From contig NZ_JFJZ01000006.1 of NCBI RefSeq assembly GCF_002115825.1, positions 62,001 to 126,000 on the forward strand: 64,000 nt of DNA. The letters are read 5' to 3'. The notes under the pieces were generated by a model that did no database searches, had not been told where the DNA came from, and saw nothing but the letters and a program-made list of their open reading frames with translations. Positions 1 to 8,417 of this stretch are shown one piece after another (the first letter of the stretch is position 1; each line of letters starts with the position of its first letter). The DNA is from Thalassospira sp. MCCC 1A01428. GTDB taxonomy: Bacteria > Pseudomonadota > Alphaproteobacteria > Rhodospirillales > Thalassospiraceae. The position numbers were made by a program, and so were the translations under genes.

Positions 1-59
1 CTATTGGCTGACGGCGATGATTTTGGTGTGATGTCGGGCAAGTCGTGGGGCAAAGTCAT
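1..59 (-). CDS. possible N-terminus of a gene running off the left edge
   Basis: On the minus strand an ATG at 59 opens a frame reading MTLPHDLPDITPKSSPSAN up to the window edge, preceded by a CGGAAA ribosome-binding-like stretch directly before the start. Only 19 residues are visible, so no family can be named. A competing plus-strand frame, open from base 1 to a TAG at 169-171, uses rare codons such as CTA and AGG and looks less gene-like. Low confidence either way. Confidence 0.3.
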   Translation of the reverse strand, partial: MTLPHDLPDITPKSSPSAN

Positions 60-171
60 TTTCCGTATTAGGGCGCAAAACGGGGGCTTTTACGCGGTGA
101 TAGCGGTTTTGGCTGGTGGCTTTAATGTAATGTCAGCGGCAGAACAGAAAATTTCAGATGTGTTTTTGTAG

Positions 172-507
172 GGCTGTTATGGCGAAATGTTGCGATGGGG
201 CTTGGGTGTTATTCATACCAAAACCCGATAGCTGCGCATTATAGTATAAACGTAACTAATCACGCACGAGCAATGCCATTGCAAGAGGGGGGCGTTGCCG
301 ATTTTGATCTCGCGGTGCAAAATTATAAAAATGTAAATTGCGACCACCAATGCTGATGGGGGTTTTTGCGCTGTTTGGGTGTTGGTGCCGCAAATAATGG
401 CCCGTCCATTTTAAGGGACCGCAAGGCACAGTTTGACCGAGGATTCCCATTGCCGGAGGCCCGACTGTTACCGGCAATGGGGGGTATGTTGGGTGCGGCC
501 GTATTTA
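172..507. other. intergenic region without a recognisable gene
   Basis: About 335 bases with no convincing coding frame. Short overlapping frames exist on both strands but have no ribosome-binding sites and no family resemblance. I see no strong terminator hairpin or tRNA here. Confidence 0.5.
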
Positions 508-903
508 TCAGGCCGGGGTGTGGCATACCGCTTCGACATTGTTGCCATCGGCATCAATGACAAAGGCGCCATAATAATTTTCGTGGTAATGCGGGCGCAA
601 GCCAGGTGCGCCATTGTCAGTTGCACCTGCGGCGATGGCTGCGTGGTAAAAGGCATCCACGGCCGCACGTGACGGGGCGGCAAAAGCAATGTGCGCGCCA
701 TGCGTGTTTGGCGTTTTCATTTCCCCGCCCGATATCCAGAAAAAAGGTTTGCCGTTATTCCCGAACCCGGTGTGGGGATAGTTGCCGGTTTGCTCGGCTG
801 TGACTTCCATGACGATGGAAATATCCAGCGGTGCCAGAACCGAAAGGTAAAAGCCGCGCGCTTTTGCATAGTCGTTAACGCGAATTCCCAGATGGTCGAT
901 CAT
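508..903 (-). CDS. VOC (glyoxalase/bleomycin-resistance fold) protein
   Basis: A 131-residue single-domain protein of the vicinal oxygen chelate superfamily. It opens with MIDHLGIRVNDYAKARGFY, the usual first beta-alpha unit, and ends with GAFVIDADGNNVEAVCH, the typical second-half strand with the conserved D-G-N-x-x-E. An upstream in-frame Met at 948 would add 15 residues unlike the family; the ATG at 903 has AGGAAA seven bases upstream and is preferred. It is divergent from the WYL regulator at 1023 and the two share a long palindrome, so it is probably that regulator's target. Substrate unknown; members include glyoxalases, dioxygenases and resistance proteins. Confidence 0.85.
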   Translation of the reverse strand: MIDHLGIRVNDYAKARGFYLSVLAPLDISIVMEVTAEQTGNYPHTGFGNNGKPFFWISGGEMKTPNTHGAHIAFAAPSRAAVDAFYHAAIAAGATDNGAPGLRPHYHENYYGAFVIDADGNNVEAVCHTPA

Positions 904-942
904 TTGAAATTTCCTGCCATGTTTAACCTTGAAAAGCCGGTT

Positions 943-986
943 TATCATACCCCTCCTGACAGGAGCCTGTCAGGAGGGGTATGATA
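943..986. promoter_or_regulatory. 21-bp-arm perfect inverted repeat, probable shared operator
   Basis: Two perfectly complementary 21-base arms (943-963 and 966-986) separated by AG. The core reads CCTGACAGG-AG-CCTGTCAGG. It lies between the divergent VOC gene (start 903) and the regulator gene (start 1023), overlapping where both promoters must be. There is no T-run, so it is not an ordinary terminator. By position it is most likely the operator for the WYL regulator (inference). Confidence 0.7.
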
Positions 987-1022
987 CGGTCCAGCGAGAT
1001 TGATAAAAAGCGGAAAACCAAT

Positions 1023-1727
1023 ATGAGACGCGCCGACAGACTGTTTCGCCTTGTTCAGATTTTGCGCCGACGCAAACTTAGCCGGGCCCGTGAACTGGCC
1101 GAGGAACTTGAGGTTTCGGAACGCACCATTTATCGCGACATTCGCGATCTGGCGGCATCCGGCGTCCCGGTTGAGGGGGAGGCCGGCGTTGGCTATATTC
1201 TGCGCGATGGTTATGATTTGCCGCCGTTAATGTTTGATGCCGAAGAAATAGAGGCACTGGTGGTGGGCGCGCGCATGGTGCAAAGCTGGACCGACCCGCA
1301 AATGGCGCGGGCCGCCAGCGACGCCCTGTCCAAGATAGAAGCCGTCGTTCCCGAACGGTTGCGTGGTTTGATTGGCGGTATTCCCATCGCCGTTGCCGAT
1401 ATCCCCCAGGAGCCGATTTCTGTTTCAATGCCGGTTTTGCGCCGCGCTATTCGCGAACGCAGCATGATCAATATTGATTATACCGATGTTAAAGGTGCGT
1501 TGACGCAACGCCGGGTTTGGCCGTTGGGAATGCTGTTTTTCGGATCGGTATGGCTGTTGGCGGGCTGGTGCGAGTTACGCAATGCCTTTCGGGTTTTTCG
1601 CGCGGACCGTATCGTGACGATGGATGTTTTAAACGAACGTTACCGGCCTACGCCGGGCCGAACCCTGCGCGATTATCTGATTTCCGAAGGGGTGGAAGGC
1701 GAGGTGTTAAATGGCCTTGGCCGTTAA
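1023..1727 (+). CDS. YafY-type HTH/WYL transcriptional regulator
   Basis: A 234-residue regulator. Residues 1-60 form a DeoR/HTH_11-type winged helix (RRADRLFRLVQILRRR, then SERTIYRDIRDLAASGVPVEGE), a hallmark of YafY-like proteins. The C-terminal half is a WYL-type ligand-sensing domain (INIDYTDVKGALTQRRVWPLG, then WLLAGWCELRNAFRVFRADRI). The earlier in-frame ATG at 981 lies inside the palindrome arm, so the ATG at 1023, beginning MRRADRLF, is preferred. It is divergent from the VOC gene and probably represses it and itself through the repeat at 943-986. The last 17 bases overlap the next gene, suggesting cotranscription. Confidence 0.85.
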   Translation: MRRADRLFRLVQILRRRKLSRARELAEELEVSERTIYRDIRDLAASGVPVEGEAGVGYILRDGYDLPPLMFDAEEIEALVVGARMVQSWTDPQMARAASDALSKIEAVVPERLRGLIGGIPIAVADIPQEPISVSMPVLRRAIRERSMINIDYTDVKGALTQRRVWPLGMLFFGSVWLLAGWCELRNAFRVFRADRIVTMDVLNERYRPTPGRTLRDYLISEGVEGEVLNGLGR

Positions 1728-2097
1728 TGAATTTGTGGTCATGGTGACCGAGCTGCTAGCGCCCCTTGGTGTGATCAGGGCAAAGCGGCTGTTTGGCGGC
1801 TGGGGTCTTTATTGTGACGGTATTGTTTTTGCCCTTGTTGCGCAGGATGTTTTGTTCCTGAAGGGTGACGATCAGTGCCGGCACCTGTATGAAGCTGAAA
1901 ATATGGCGCCATTTCGTCCGCATGGCCCCGATGGCATCTGTATTGCCTATTTTGAGGTGCCGGGCGACTGGCTGGAAGATGAAGATCTTGTTTTGCCATT
2001 TGCCCGTATTGCTTTTGATGCCGGGTTACGGGCTGCTGCAGCCAAAAATGCCAAACCGGCCAAAACGCGAAAACCCCGTCAAAAACGGAAAGCCTGA
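1711..2097 (+). CDS. TfoX N-terminal domain protein
   Basis: A 128-residue protein matching the TfoX N-terminal domain: LLAPLGVIRAKRLFGGWGLYCDGIVFALVAQDVLFLK is the characteristic start (shown in part: RAKRLFGGWGLYCDG), followed by a second conserved block around YFEVPGDWLED. The tail after residue 108 is Lys/Ala/Arg-rich and probably disordered or nucleic-acid binding. The name comes from the competence regulator TfoX/Sxy, but stand-alone N-domain proteins in alphaproteobacteria have no defined role. It overlaps the regulator gene upstream by 17 bases and probably shares its transcript. Confidence 0.8.
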   Translation: MALAVNEFVVMVTELLAPLGVIRAKRLFGGWGLYCDGIVFALVAQDVLFLKGDDQCRHLYEAENMAPFRPHGPDGICIAYFEVPGDWLEDEDLVLPFARIAFDAGLRAAAAKNAKPAKTRKPRQKRKA

Positions 2098-2370
2098 GCA
2101 GGTCTAATGCTGGTGATGCGGGGGGATGGCCTGTTGTCATTGGGTCACAAATGGCATATGGGCCGGGAAGATTGCAAAAATGTCGTTTTTTGCAACGTGG
2201 GCTGATTATTTTGTTGGGCCTAAAGTATGCTTTCTTTATGCTGGAAAACTTATACGATGTGATAGGATTGGCCCTCGGCCAAAGGGCTAGGGCGATCGCC
2301 GTAATCGGCCCCTTTAATCGTGACAGGACGTTTATCCCATAAACCCTGTCTCCAGAGTGAGAGCAAGTTT

Positions 2371-4371
2371 GTGCCCCTGACAGAGCAGGTAAAGAGCTTT
2401 GTTGAACTGTTCCGGTTGCGCCGTGACCGCCCGGAACTGTTGCGTGCGCAGGTCAGCGGGCTGACAGGGCAAATACCCATGATGTATTTGCTGCTTGTGA
2501 CAAATTCACTCGCGCTGGCCTATACCCATTATGATCAGGCACCGTTTTTTCTGACAGTTGTTCTTCCGGCAATTTTAACTGTTCTTTGTCTGGTACGGTC
2601 CATCAGCTGGATGCGGGCGAAAGCCGTCCTTGATGATCCCGAAGCAATTATCAGTGTCCTGAAACGCATTCGTATTATGTCGGTGGTGGTCAGTGTTTTG
2701 TTCGCCGCATGGGGGCTGGCGCTTTATTATTACGGCGATAGCCTGCACCGTGGGCATGTTGCCTATTTTGCATCAATAACGGCGATTGGCTGTACTCTTT
2801 GCCTGTTTCAGTTCCCGGCGGCTGCCCTGTTGGTTGTTATTGTGGTTTTGGGCAGTTATGCCGGGTTTTTTGCTTTTAGCGGCACGCCGGTTTATCTGGC
2901 AATTTCGTTAAATATGGGAACGGTGCTTGCCGTTATCGTCTATTTTATTCGGAATTATTATTTGTCGTTTTCGGCCCTGTTGCAGTCGCAACTGGTATTG
3001 GAAGAAAAACACCGCCAAACCCTGGAATTAAGCCAGCAAAACGAAAAACTGGCCCATTGTGACGCCCTTACCGGCCTTGCCAATCGTCGTGATTATTTTA
3101 ACTGCCTGAACACAATGATTACGGAGGCAGAACGCGGCCTGCGTGATGCTGGCAGGGGGCTCAAATCCGGGCGATTTGCTGTTTTTCTGATTGATCTTGA
3201 TGGTTTTAAACCGGTTAACGATGTGCATGGGCACATGGTTGGGGACGAAATTTTAATCAGTGCGGGCCAGCGGATTTGTACTGTTCTGGGGGAAGGGGGC
3301 TATGTCGCGCGGCTGGGCGGCGATGAATTTGGTGTTATCTTGCGCGATTACGATAACGAAGACATGCTTGAAGGTCTGTTTTCGCGCATTTGTGCCAGCC
3401 TTAATACACCGTTTGAAAGTGTGGGTGGCCCGGTTCAGCTTTCAGGTACGGTTGGTATTGCGACCTTCCCGGCGGCGGCCCGCACAGCAACGGGCCTGTT
3501 TGAGCGCGCGGATTTTGCCCTTTATCATGCCAAGCGTAATAATCGCGGCACGGCGGTTTTGTTCGCGGCCCGGCACGAAACCATTATCCGCCAGGAATCG
3601 CGCATTGAACAGGGCCTGCGCCAGGCCGAACTGGAAAGCGAGATGTCGCTGGTTTTTCAGCCGCTTTACAATCTTGAAACCGGCGAGATTTATTCGGTTG
3701 AGGCATTGGCGCGCTGGAACAGCCCGGAACTGGGTTTTGTTGCCCCGGATGTTTTTTTTCCTATGGCGGAAAAAACCGGCCGGGTGAATGACCTGACACG
3801 CAATTTGTTTAATCGCCTTTTGCACGAAGTGGCCAGCTGGCCCGACCATATCGGGTTTTCATTTAATTTGTCAGCGCATGATCTGGCCGTGCCGGAAATG
3901 ATGAACTGGCTGATCCATCGTATTAAACACAGCGGGATTGAACCCCGGCGTATTACGTTTGAAGTCACGGAAACGGCCATCTTGCGAGACTTCGATGCTG
4001 GCCGCCAACATATCGACACGTTGCGGCAGTGTGGGGCGCGGGTTGCACTGGATGATTTTGGGATTGGATTTTCAAGCCTGCGTTATCTCCACGAACTCGA
4101 TATTGACTGCCTTAAAATAGACCGCAGTTTTATAACGCCCATTGTGACCAACCCTCGTAGCCAGCGTATTGTCAAAACCGTTTTTGATATGTGCGAAAAT
4201 TTTGGTATCGATTGTGTGGTTGAAGGGGTCGAAACAAGCGAACAATGCGATGTGTTGCGACATTTCGGCGCGCGTTATGCCCAGGGCTATCTGTTTGCCC
4301 GGCCTGCGACTGAATTTTCGTTTGAGCCTCTTGCCAGTTTACCGGCTCAGCCTGTTCTTTTTAAGGTTTAG
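2371..4371 (+). CDS. membrane-bound GGDEF-EAL c-di-GMP enzyme
   Basis: About 666 residues. The first ~210 hold five or six hydrophobic segments, then a short linker leads into a GGDEF domain (DALTGLANRRDYF, then RLGGDEFGVIL with an intact GGDEF) and a C-terminal EAL domain (YSVEALARW, then DDFGIGFSSLRYL and LKIDRSFI). Both active-site signatures are intact apart from DDFGIGF replacing the usual DDFGTGY, so it could both make and degrade cyclic di-GMP. The start is uncertain: a GTG at 2371 has GAGAG upstream, while an in-frame GTG at 2320 has no such site. No neighbour fixes the signal it senses. Confidence 0.85.
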   Translation: MPLTEQVKSFVELFRLRRDRPELLRAQVSGLTGQIPMMYLLLVTNSLALAYTHYDQAPFFLTVVLPAILTVLCLVRSISWMRAKAVLDDPEAIISVLKRIRIMSVVVSVLFAAWGLALYYYGDSLHRGHVAYFASITAIGCTLCLFQFPAAALLVVIVVLGSYAGFFAFSGTPVYLAISLNMGTVLAVIVYFIRNYYLSFSALLQSQLVLEEKHRQTLELSQQNEKLAHCDALTGLANRRDYFNCLNTMITEAERGLRDAGRGLKSGRFAVFLIDLDGFKPVNDVHGHMVGDEILISAGQRICTVLGEGGYVARLGGDEFGVILRDYDNEDMLEGLFSRICASLNTPFESVGGPVQLSGTVGIATFPAAARTATGLFERADFALYHAKRNNRGTAVLFAARHETIIRQESRIEQGLRQAELESEMSLVFQPLYNLETGEIYSVEALARWNSPELGFVAPDVFFPMAEKTGRVNDLTRNLFNRLLHEVASWPDHIGFSFNLSAHDLAVPEMMNWLIHRIKHSGIEPRRITFEVTETAILRDFDAGRQHIDTLRQCGARVALDDFGIGFSSLRYLHELDIDCLKIDRSFITPIVTNPRSQRIVKTVFDMCENFGIDCVVEGVETSEQCDVLRHFGARYAQGYLFARPATEFSFEPLASLPAQPVLFKV

Positions 4372-4805
4372 CAACAAACCGACCTGCTTATGGTCGGCAC
4401 CATATTTTGCCAGATCTTTCCGTACCTCATTGTTCTCATATCAAAGCAAAATGTCGCCGGTGTATGAAGTTGGGTTACCTGCCTGTTTGTCGTGGCGGTA
4501 CGGGCATAACGTTGTGCCAAATTTGCCTTTGGCATGGCGGCGTCGCGGGGGTGTGAAGCCCTTGCCAATCGGTTAAGGGATTTGTTGATCGGTTTTGATT
4601 GACAGGGAGTGAGGTAATATATTGAAATTAAAAATTAATTTGTTCTTTTTGATGTTTATGCCGGTAAATTGCCGCGTCGTTTTTATTTTGAATACACAGG
4701 CGCCAGGGCGCGCACTGTAAGTATTTGAAACGACTCGTATATTTTTTCAATGTTGCTTGATTTCTGCCGAGTCGTTACCATCCGGCATCTTTATTTGCAT
4801 TCGGG
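4372..4805. other. intergenic region, partly AT-rich
   Basis: About 430 bases between the GGDEF-EAL gene and the TPR gene. The stretch 4610-4760 is clearly AT-rich and may hold the promoter for the downstream gene, but no clean -35/-10 pair stands out. No coding frame is convincing. Confidence 0.5.
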
Positions 4806-5507
4806 ATGCCGACCGCGATGGCGCACATGCAGCCGACTGTTCACCTGTTAGCGTTACCTGACGCCCGGTCTGCCGACCTGGCGGCGGAAACGCGTTTGCG
4901 TTTGCGCCAGTTGATTGACAGTCTGCCCGATATTCCGGCGCGATTGCGGGTTATGGGGCATGGGTTGCTGGATGTGGGCCAGGTGGATTTGGCCCTGAAC
5001 TGCTTTGGCCGGGCATTGCTGGCCGATGACCTTGACGATGCGACCCATTTGGGGCTGGTACGGACATATTTGCAAAAAGGCAATCGCGACCAGGCAATGG
5101 CCCATGTTGAAATCGCCATCAGCCTGCGCCCTGAAATGCGCGATCTGCGGGTTATTCTGGCCGACCTTTTGTGTGACCGTCATCATCTGCGCAGCGCGCT
5201 GGACCAATTGGCACAGGTTTTGGCCGACGAGCCGACCCATGCCGGCGCACGCCGGGGGCTTGCCAATATTTTACAAAATTTTGTAGCAGCGGGGCATGTA
5301 AACAGCGCCACCCCGGATGTATCAAAAGCGGTGCCGTTAAATGATACAGAGTATGTTGTTTCGGGTGCCGACAGCGAAAAAGGCCATACCGGCCCGGTCT
5401 CTGGCGTGATGGTCTGGAACATAGAAACGGCTTTTGTTCCCCAAAACGGGCAGCCCGCGCCCCATGCCTGGTATTGGTGCGAACCGTTTCATCCCGCCAT
5501 ATCATAA
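4806..5507 (+). CDS. TPR-containing protein
   Basis: A 233-residue protein with no signal peptide. Residues ~45-165 read as three or so tetratricopeptide-like helical pairs: GHGLLDVGQVDLALNCFGRAL, then THLGLVRTYLQKGNRDQAMAHVEIAISLRP, then a degenerate unit around LRSALDQLAQVLADEPTHAGARRGLA (positions 120-155). TPR units bind protein partners. The last 65 residues are not repeat-like and end in an aromatic stretch (WYWCEPFHPAIS). The start is the first of three nearby ATGs and could be a few codons later. No partner can be named. Confidence 0.6.
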   Translation: MPTAMAHMQPTVHLLALPDARSADLAAETRLRLRQLIDSLPDIPARLRVMGHGLLDVGQVDLALNCFGRALLADDLDDATHLGLVRTYLQKGNRDQAMAHVEIAISLRPEMRDLRVILADLLCDRHHLRSALDQLAQVLADEPTHAGARRGLANILQNFVAAGHVNSATPDVSKAVPLNDTEYVVSGADSEKGHTGPVSGVMVWNIETAFVPQNGQPAPHAWYWCEPFHPAIS

Positions 5508-5636
5508 AGTCGTAAAGCCTGAATATTTGGGTATTGGGCTTCGTTCCCCGTTTGCGATTTTGCCGGTTTAGCAGGGGGCAACGGGGAGTGTTCGGGCTGT
5601 TCAGGTTTCCACAATGCGCCTGCCTGGTAATATGCT

Positions 5637-7832
5637 TTAATCGGGTGTTTGTGGTTGCAGGGTAATCAGGGTGAAATCATCGGTCAGGTCACGCGGTGTA
5701 TGGTCGTAAAAATAATCGGTTACCTGTGACGCCAGATCGGCATTTCCACCCGGGCGCATAAGGATATTTTGCAGCACATCGCGCAGGCGTTCGGGATCAA
5801 GCATATTGCCGTCATTGAACGGTGTTTCAATCAGGGCGTCGCTATAAAGCATCAGGAAACAGTCGTCGGAAAACGGGGTTTCCCGGGTTTCATAGCGTGC
5901 ATCATTGGTGACGCCTAACGGCACACCCGACCCATTTAGAAATTCAAAATCATAGCCATTTTTCTTGCCAATGATCGGCGATGTTGACGCGGCACAGGCA
6001 TAGCGAAATACCGCTTTTTTGCGATCAATGATGCCATAGAGCATGGTCGCATACTGCCCCACCGGCAGCAGGCGTTTAAGTTGAACATTCAGGGCTTCAA
6101 GATAGCTGCCGGGGTCGTGCAGGTCTTCGTCTTCGGACCACATTAGCGAATGCAGGCGAAAGGTGTTTAAAGCAGCCCCGATGCCGTGCCCGGCGAAATC
6201 GACCAGATAAATCGCCAGCCGGTCTTTATCAAGGGGGGCAAGGCCCCATATATCGCCGCCCAGTTCCGATGACATTTGAAAAGTGGCGCTGATTGACAGG
6301 CCATAATCACGGCCAACGGTACGGTAATAATCGGGCCGTGGCACCAGCATGGACTGCATATCATGCGCCAACACAAGTTCGGACTGTGTTCTGTCGCGAT
6401 AGGCGCGCAATTGTTTGACCAGAATACGATGTTCAAGATGGATGCGAACCCGGGCCAGCAATTCTGATTTGTTAAGTGGTTTCAGGATCAGGTCGGTTGC
6501 GCCATCCTGAAAAATCCGGGTTCGGCCTTCGTTTTCTTCCAGTGCAGTTTGCGCAATAATCGGAATTTCTGCATATACGGGATCGCTGCGTAATTCCTTG
6601 CACACCCCATAACCATCCATCCCCGGCATGATAATGTCGAGAATGATCAGGTCTGGCTGATTACGTCGCACCTGATCGATTGTGTCGTTGCCGTCACGGG
6701 CAAATACCAGGTTGGTAAAGCCTTCGGCCCGTAAATAGGACGCAACAATTTCACGCGAGATCATGGTGTCGTCCGCGATCAGGATCCGGGCGTGATGCAA
6801 TTCGTCACTTTCGTCGGCAAGGTTGCGTGCCACGGCAGCATGATTGGTACTGCTATCATATATTTTGACGGTTTCGGGGGCCGGGTTGGCGGCGGGTTTG
6901 GCCGGCGCTGGCGGGCGACCGGTCAATGACCCTGGCGATATTGACGATGTTGACGTCTTCACCAATGGCGGGCGGGGCGGGGCAGTCATGTCAGGGGCCG
7001 TTGAGACGGCGTCACCGGAAAAACGCATGCGAATGGTGCGGCCACCCCGTTCAAATTTAAGGTCGTGACATAATGTTTTGATCAGCGAAAGACCCCGGCC
7101 AAAGGTCGAATCGCTGCCCGGCATTGCTGTCAGGTCTGTATTTTGCGGCGGGGTAAAACCGCGCCCCTGATCATGGATAAAAATTTCGACCCCGCCGGTT
7201 TCAAGCTGGCGCGCAGCCAGAATAATCGCGCGGTTGCCATAGTGCGGGTCGGCCAGACGGTCGCGGGTTGTTTGTTCCAGCGCGTTGAATTTTTCCATCG
7301 ACAAATGGCCGGTGGTGTCTATTTCCATGTTGCCGTGTAGCAGCGAATTGGAAAAGGCTTCCTGAACCGCAATTTCAAGCGTCGGGGCTATTTTGTCGTG
7401 CAGGACGTTGCGCCGCCTGAGCGCGGTGACAAATTTTCGCGCAATGGGCAAATGATAGGCGCTTTGTGTCGACAGGCAGGTCAGCAAATCCCATTGCGGG
7501 CCGGGATAAGGGCGGCGTAGCGGGCTTAAATCCCGCAGGTCAAGGCCTTCAAAGGCTTCGATAAAGTAATTGCAGTTCAGGCGCGGCAATGCACCCAGCC
7601 AATCCGGTGTTACCAGGTTGGGCAAAAAACATGCCTGATACCGAAGTTCACGCGGAAAATCCTCTATACCTGCCCCATGCAGGAAATCGGTGTCAGTAAC
7701 GTCTTCGGGGGCAAACACATCAGGACCGAACGTGACTTTTCTGGCGATTTCCACACTGGCATTACCGGCAATTGCCACGCGATGGGACATCTGCATGGGC
7801 CTTTGTGTCGGTAAGTCGGGGTTGGCGGGCAT
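5637..7832 (-). CDS. anti-sigma-type HATPase / receiver / SpoIIE-like phosphatase fusion
   Basis: A 731-residue three-domain signalling protein. Residues ~130-285 are an RsbW-like HATPase (EIAVQEAFSNSLLHGN N-box, FIHDQGRGF and FGRGLSLI G-boxes). After a Pro/Ala/Ser-rich linker, residues ~347-465 form a receiver (RILIADD, phospho-acceptor in LIILDIIMPGMDG near residue 398, Lys in LILKPL). Residues ~520-725 are a PP2C/SpoIIE phosphatase (SSELGGDIWGLAPLD, VDFAGHGIGAALNTF, LMLYSDALIE). Known partner-switching systems use such kinases and phosphatases to control a STAS protein, and one lies directly upstream on the same strand, three bases from this start. Having kinase and phosphatase with a receiver in one chain is unusual. 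Confidence 0.9.
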   Translation of the reverse strand: MPANPDLPTQRPMQMSHRVAIAGNASVEIARKVTFGPDVFAPEDVTDTDFLHGAGIEDFPRELRYQACFLPNLVTPDWLGALPRLNCNYFIEAFEGLDLRDLSPLRRPYPGPQWDLLTCLSTQSAYHLPIARKFVTALRRRNVLHDKIAPTLEIAVQEAFSNSLLHGNMEIDTTGHLSMEKFNALEQTTRDRLADPHYGNRAIILAARQLETGGVEIFIHDQGRGFTPPQNTDLTAMPGSDSTFGRGLSLIKTLCHDLKFERGGRTIRMRFSGDAVSTAPDMTAPPRPPLVKTSTSSISPGSLTGRPPAPAKPAANPAPETVKIYDSSTNHAAVARNLADESDELHHARILIADDTMISREIVASYLRAEGFTNLVFARDGNDTIDQVRRNQPDLIILDIIMPGMDGYGVCKELRSDPVYAEIPIIAQTALEENEGRTRIFQDGATDLILKPLNKSELLARVRIHLEHRILVKQLRAYRDRTQSELVLAHDMQSMLVPRPDYYRTVGRDYGLSISATFQMSSELGGDIWGLAPLDKDRLAIYLVDFAGHGIGAALNTFRLHSLMWSEDEDLHDPGSYLEALNVQLKRLLPVGQYATMLYGIIDRKKAVFRYACAASTSPIIGKKNGYDFEFLNGSGVPLGVTNDARYETRETPFSDDCFLMLYSDALIETPFNDGNMLDPERLRDVLQNILMRPGGNADLASQVTDYFYDHTPRDLTDDFTLITLQPQTPD

Positions 7833-7835
7833 GGA

Positions 7836-8141
7836 TCAATCTTCCATTTGAAACAGCGTATCGAAGCGGGCAACCTCCAGCATTCGTTTCACCTGGCCTT
7901 TGGCCCCGCGAAGAATAACGGTTGCGCGTTTTTTTTCGCCTTCATCGCGCGCCAGTAACAGCATCCCCAACCCGGCAGAATCAATAAACTCGATACCGGA
8001 AAGATCAAAAATCTGGGTGGTTGCGGTTTGGGTCGTGATTTCGTCGATCAATTTGCGAAATACGGTATGATCGCTAAATGTGAAGCGGCCGGTCATTTCG
8101 GTGGTGATGGTGGTATCGTTTTGTTGCGTTTTGTAATTCAC
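7836..8141 (-). CDS. STAS-domain anti-sigma-factor antagonist
   Basis: A 101-residue single STAS domain. The signature IFDLSGIEFIDSAGLGMLLLA carries the conserved phosphorylatable Ser of the D-S-A-G-L motif at about residue 56. In known systems the HATPase partner phosphorylates this Ser and a PP2C phosphatase removes it, which switches an anti-sigma factor on or off. Both partner activities sit in the fusion protein that follows three bases downstream, so the two genes form an operon. No cognate sigma factor is seen nearby. It is divergent from the LuxO-like regulator, with a 276-base shared upstream region. Confidence 0.9.
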   Translation of the reverse strand: MNYKTQQNDTTITTEMTGRFTFSDHTVFRKLIDEITTQTATTQIFDLSGIEFIDSAGLGMLLLARDEGEKKRATVILRGAKGQVKRMLEVARFDTLFQMED

Positions 8142-8417
8142 GCTGTCTTCCTCCTGATCGGGTCACGTCACGAAAAATATTTCGAAAACTGTTCAATTGC
8201 CTGTTTATATTTTAGCCGAATTTTGTGCCGTCGCCTACATTCGCTCATGTGAAGATTTCGATCACACGGGATCAGGATGCCCTGGCCCCAGCTTGCCAGA
8301 AATCAGGCCGGGCAGGTATATGAAATTTAGGGATATTTCTGGTAAAATATTCCCGTTTGTTGCGCCTGTTTGATATTGTTGCGTTTAACCTCGCCAGATA
8401 AGGAAGTCATAAAAAGA

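Noticed and set aside
8270-8310. A sigma-54 promoter (TGGCCCCAGCTTGCC) before the LuxO-like gene
   Set aside because: The GG-GC spacing is nine, not ten, bases, so it does not meet the sigma-54 rule.
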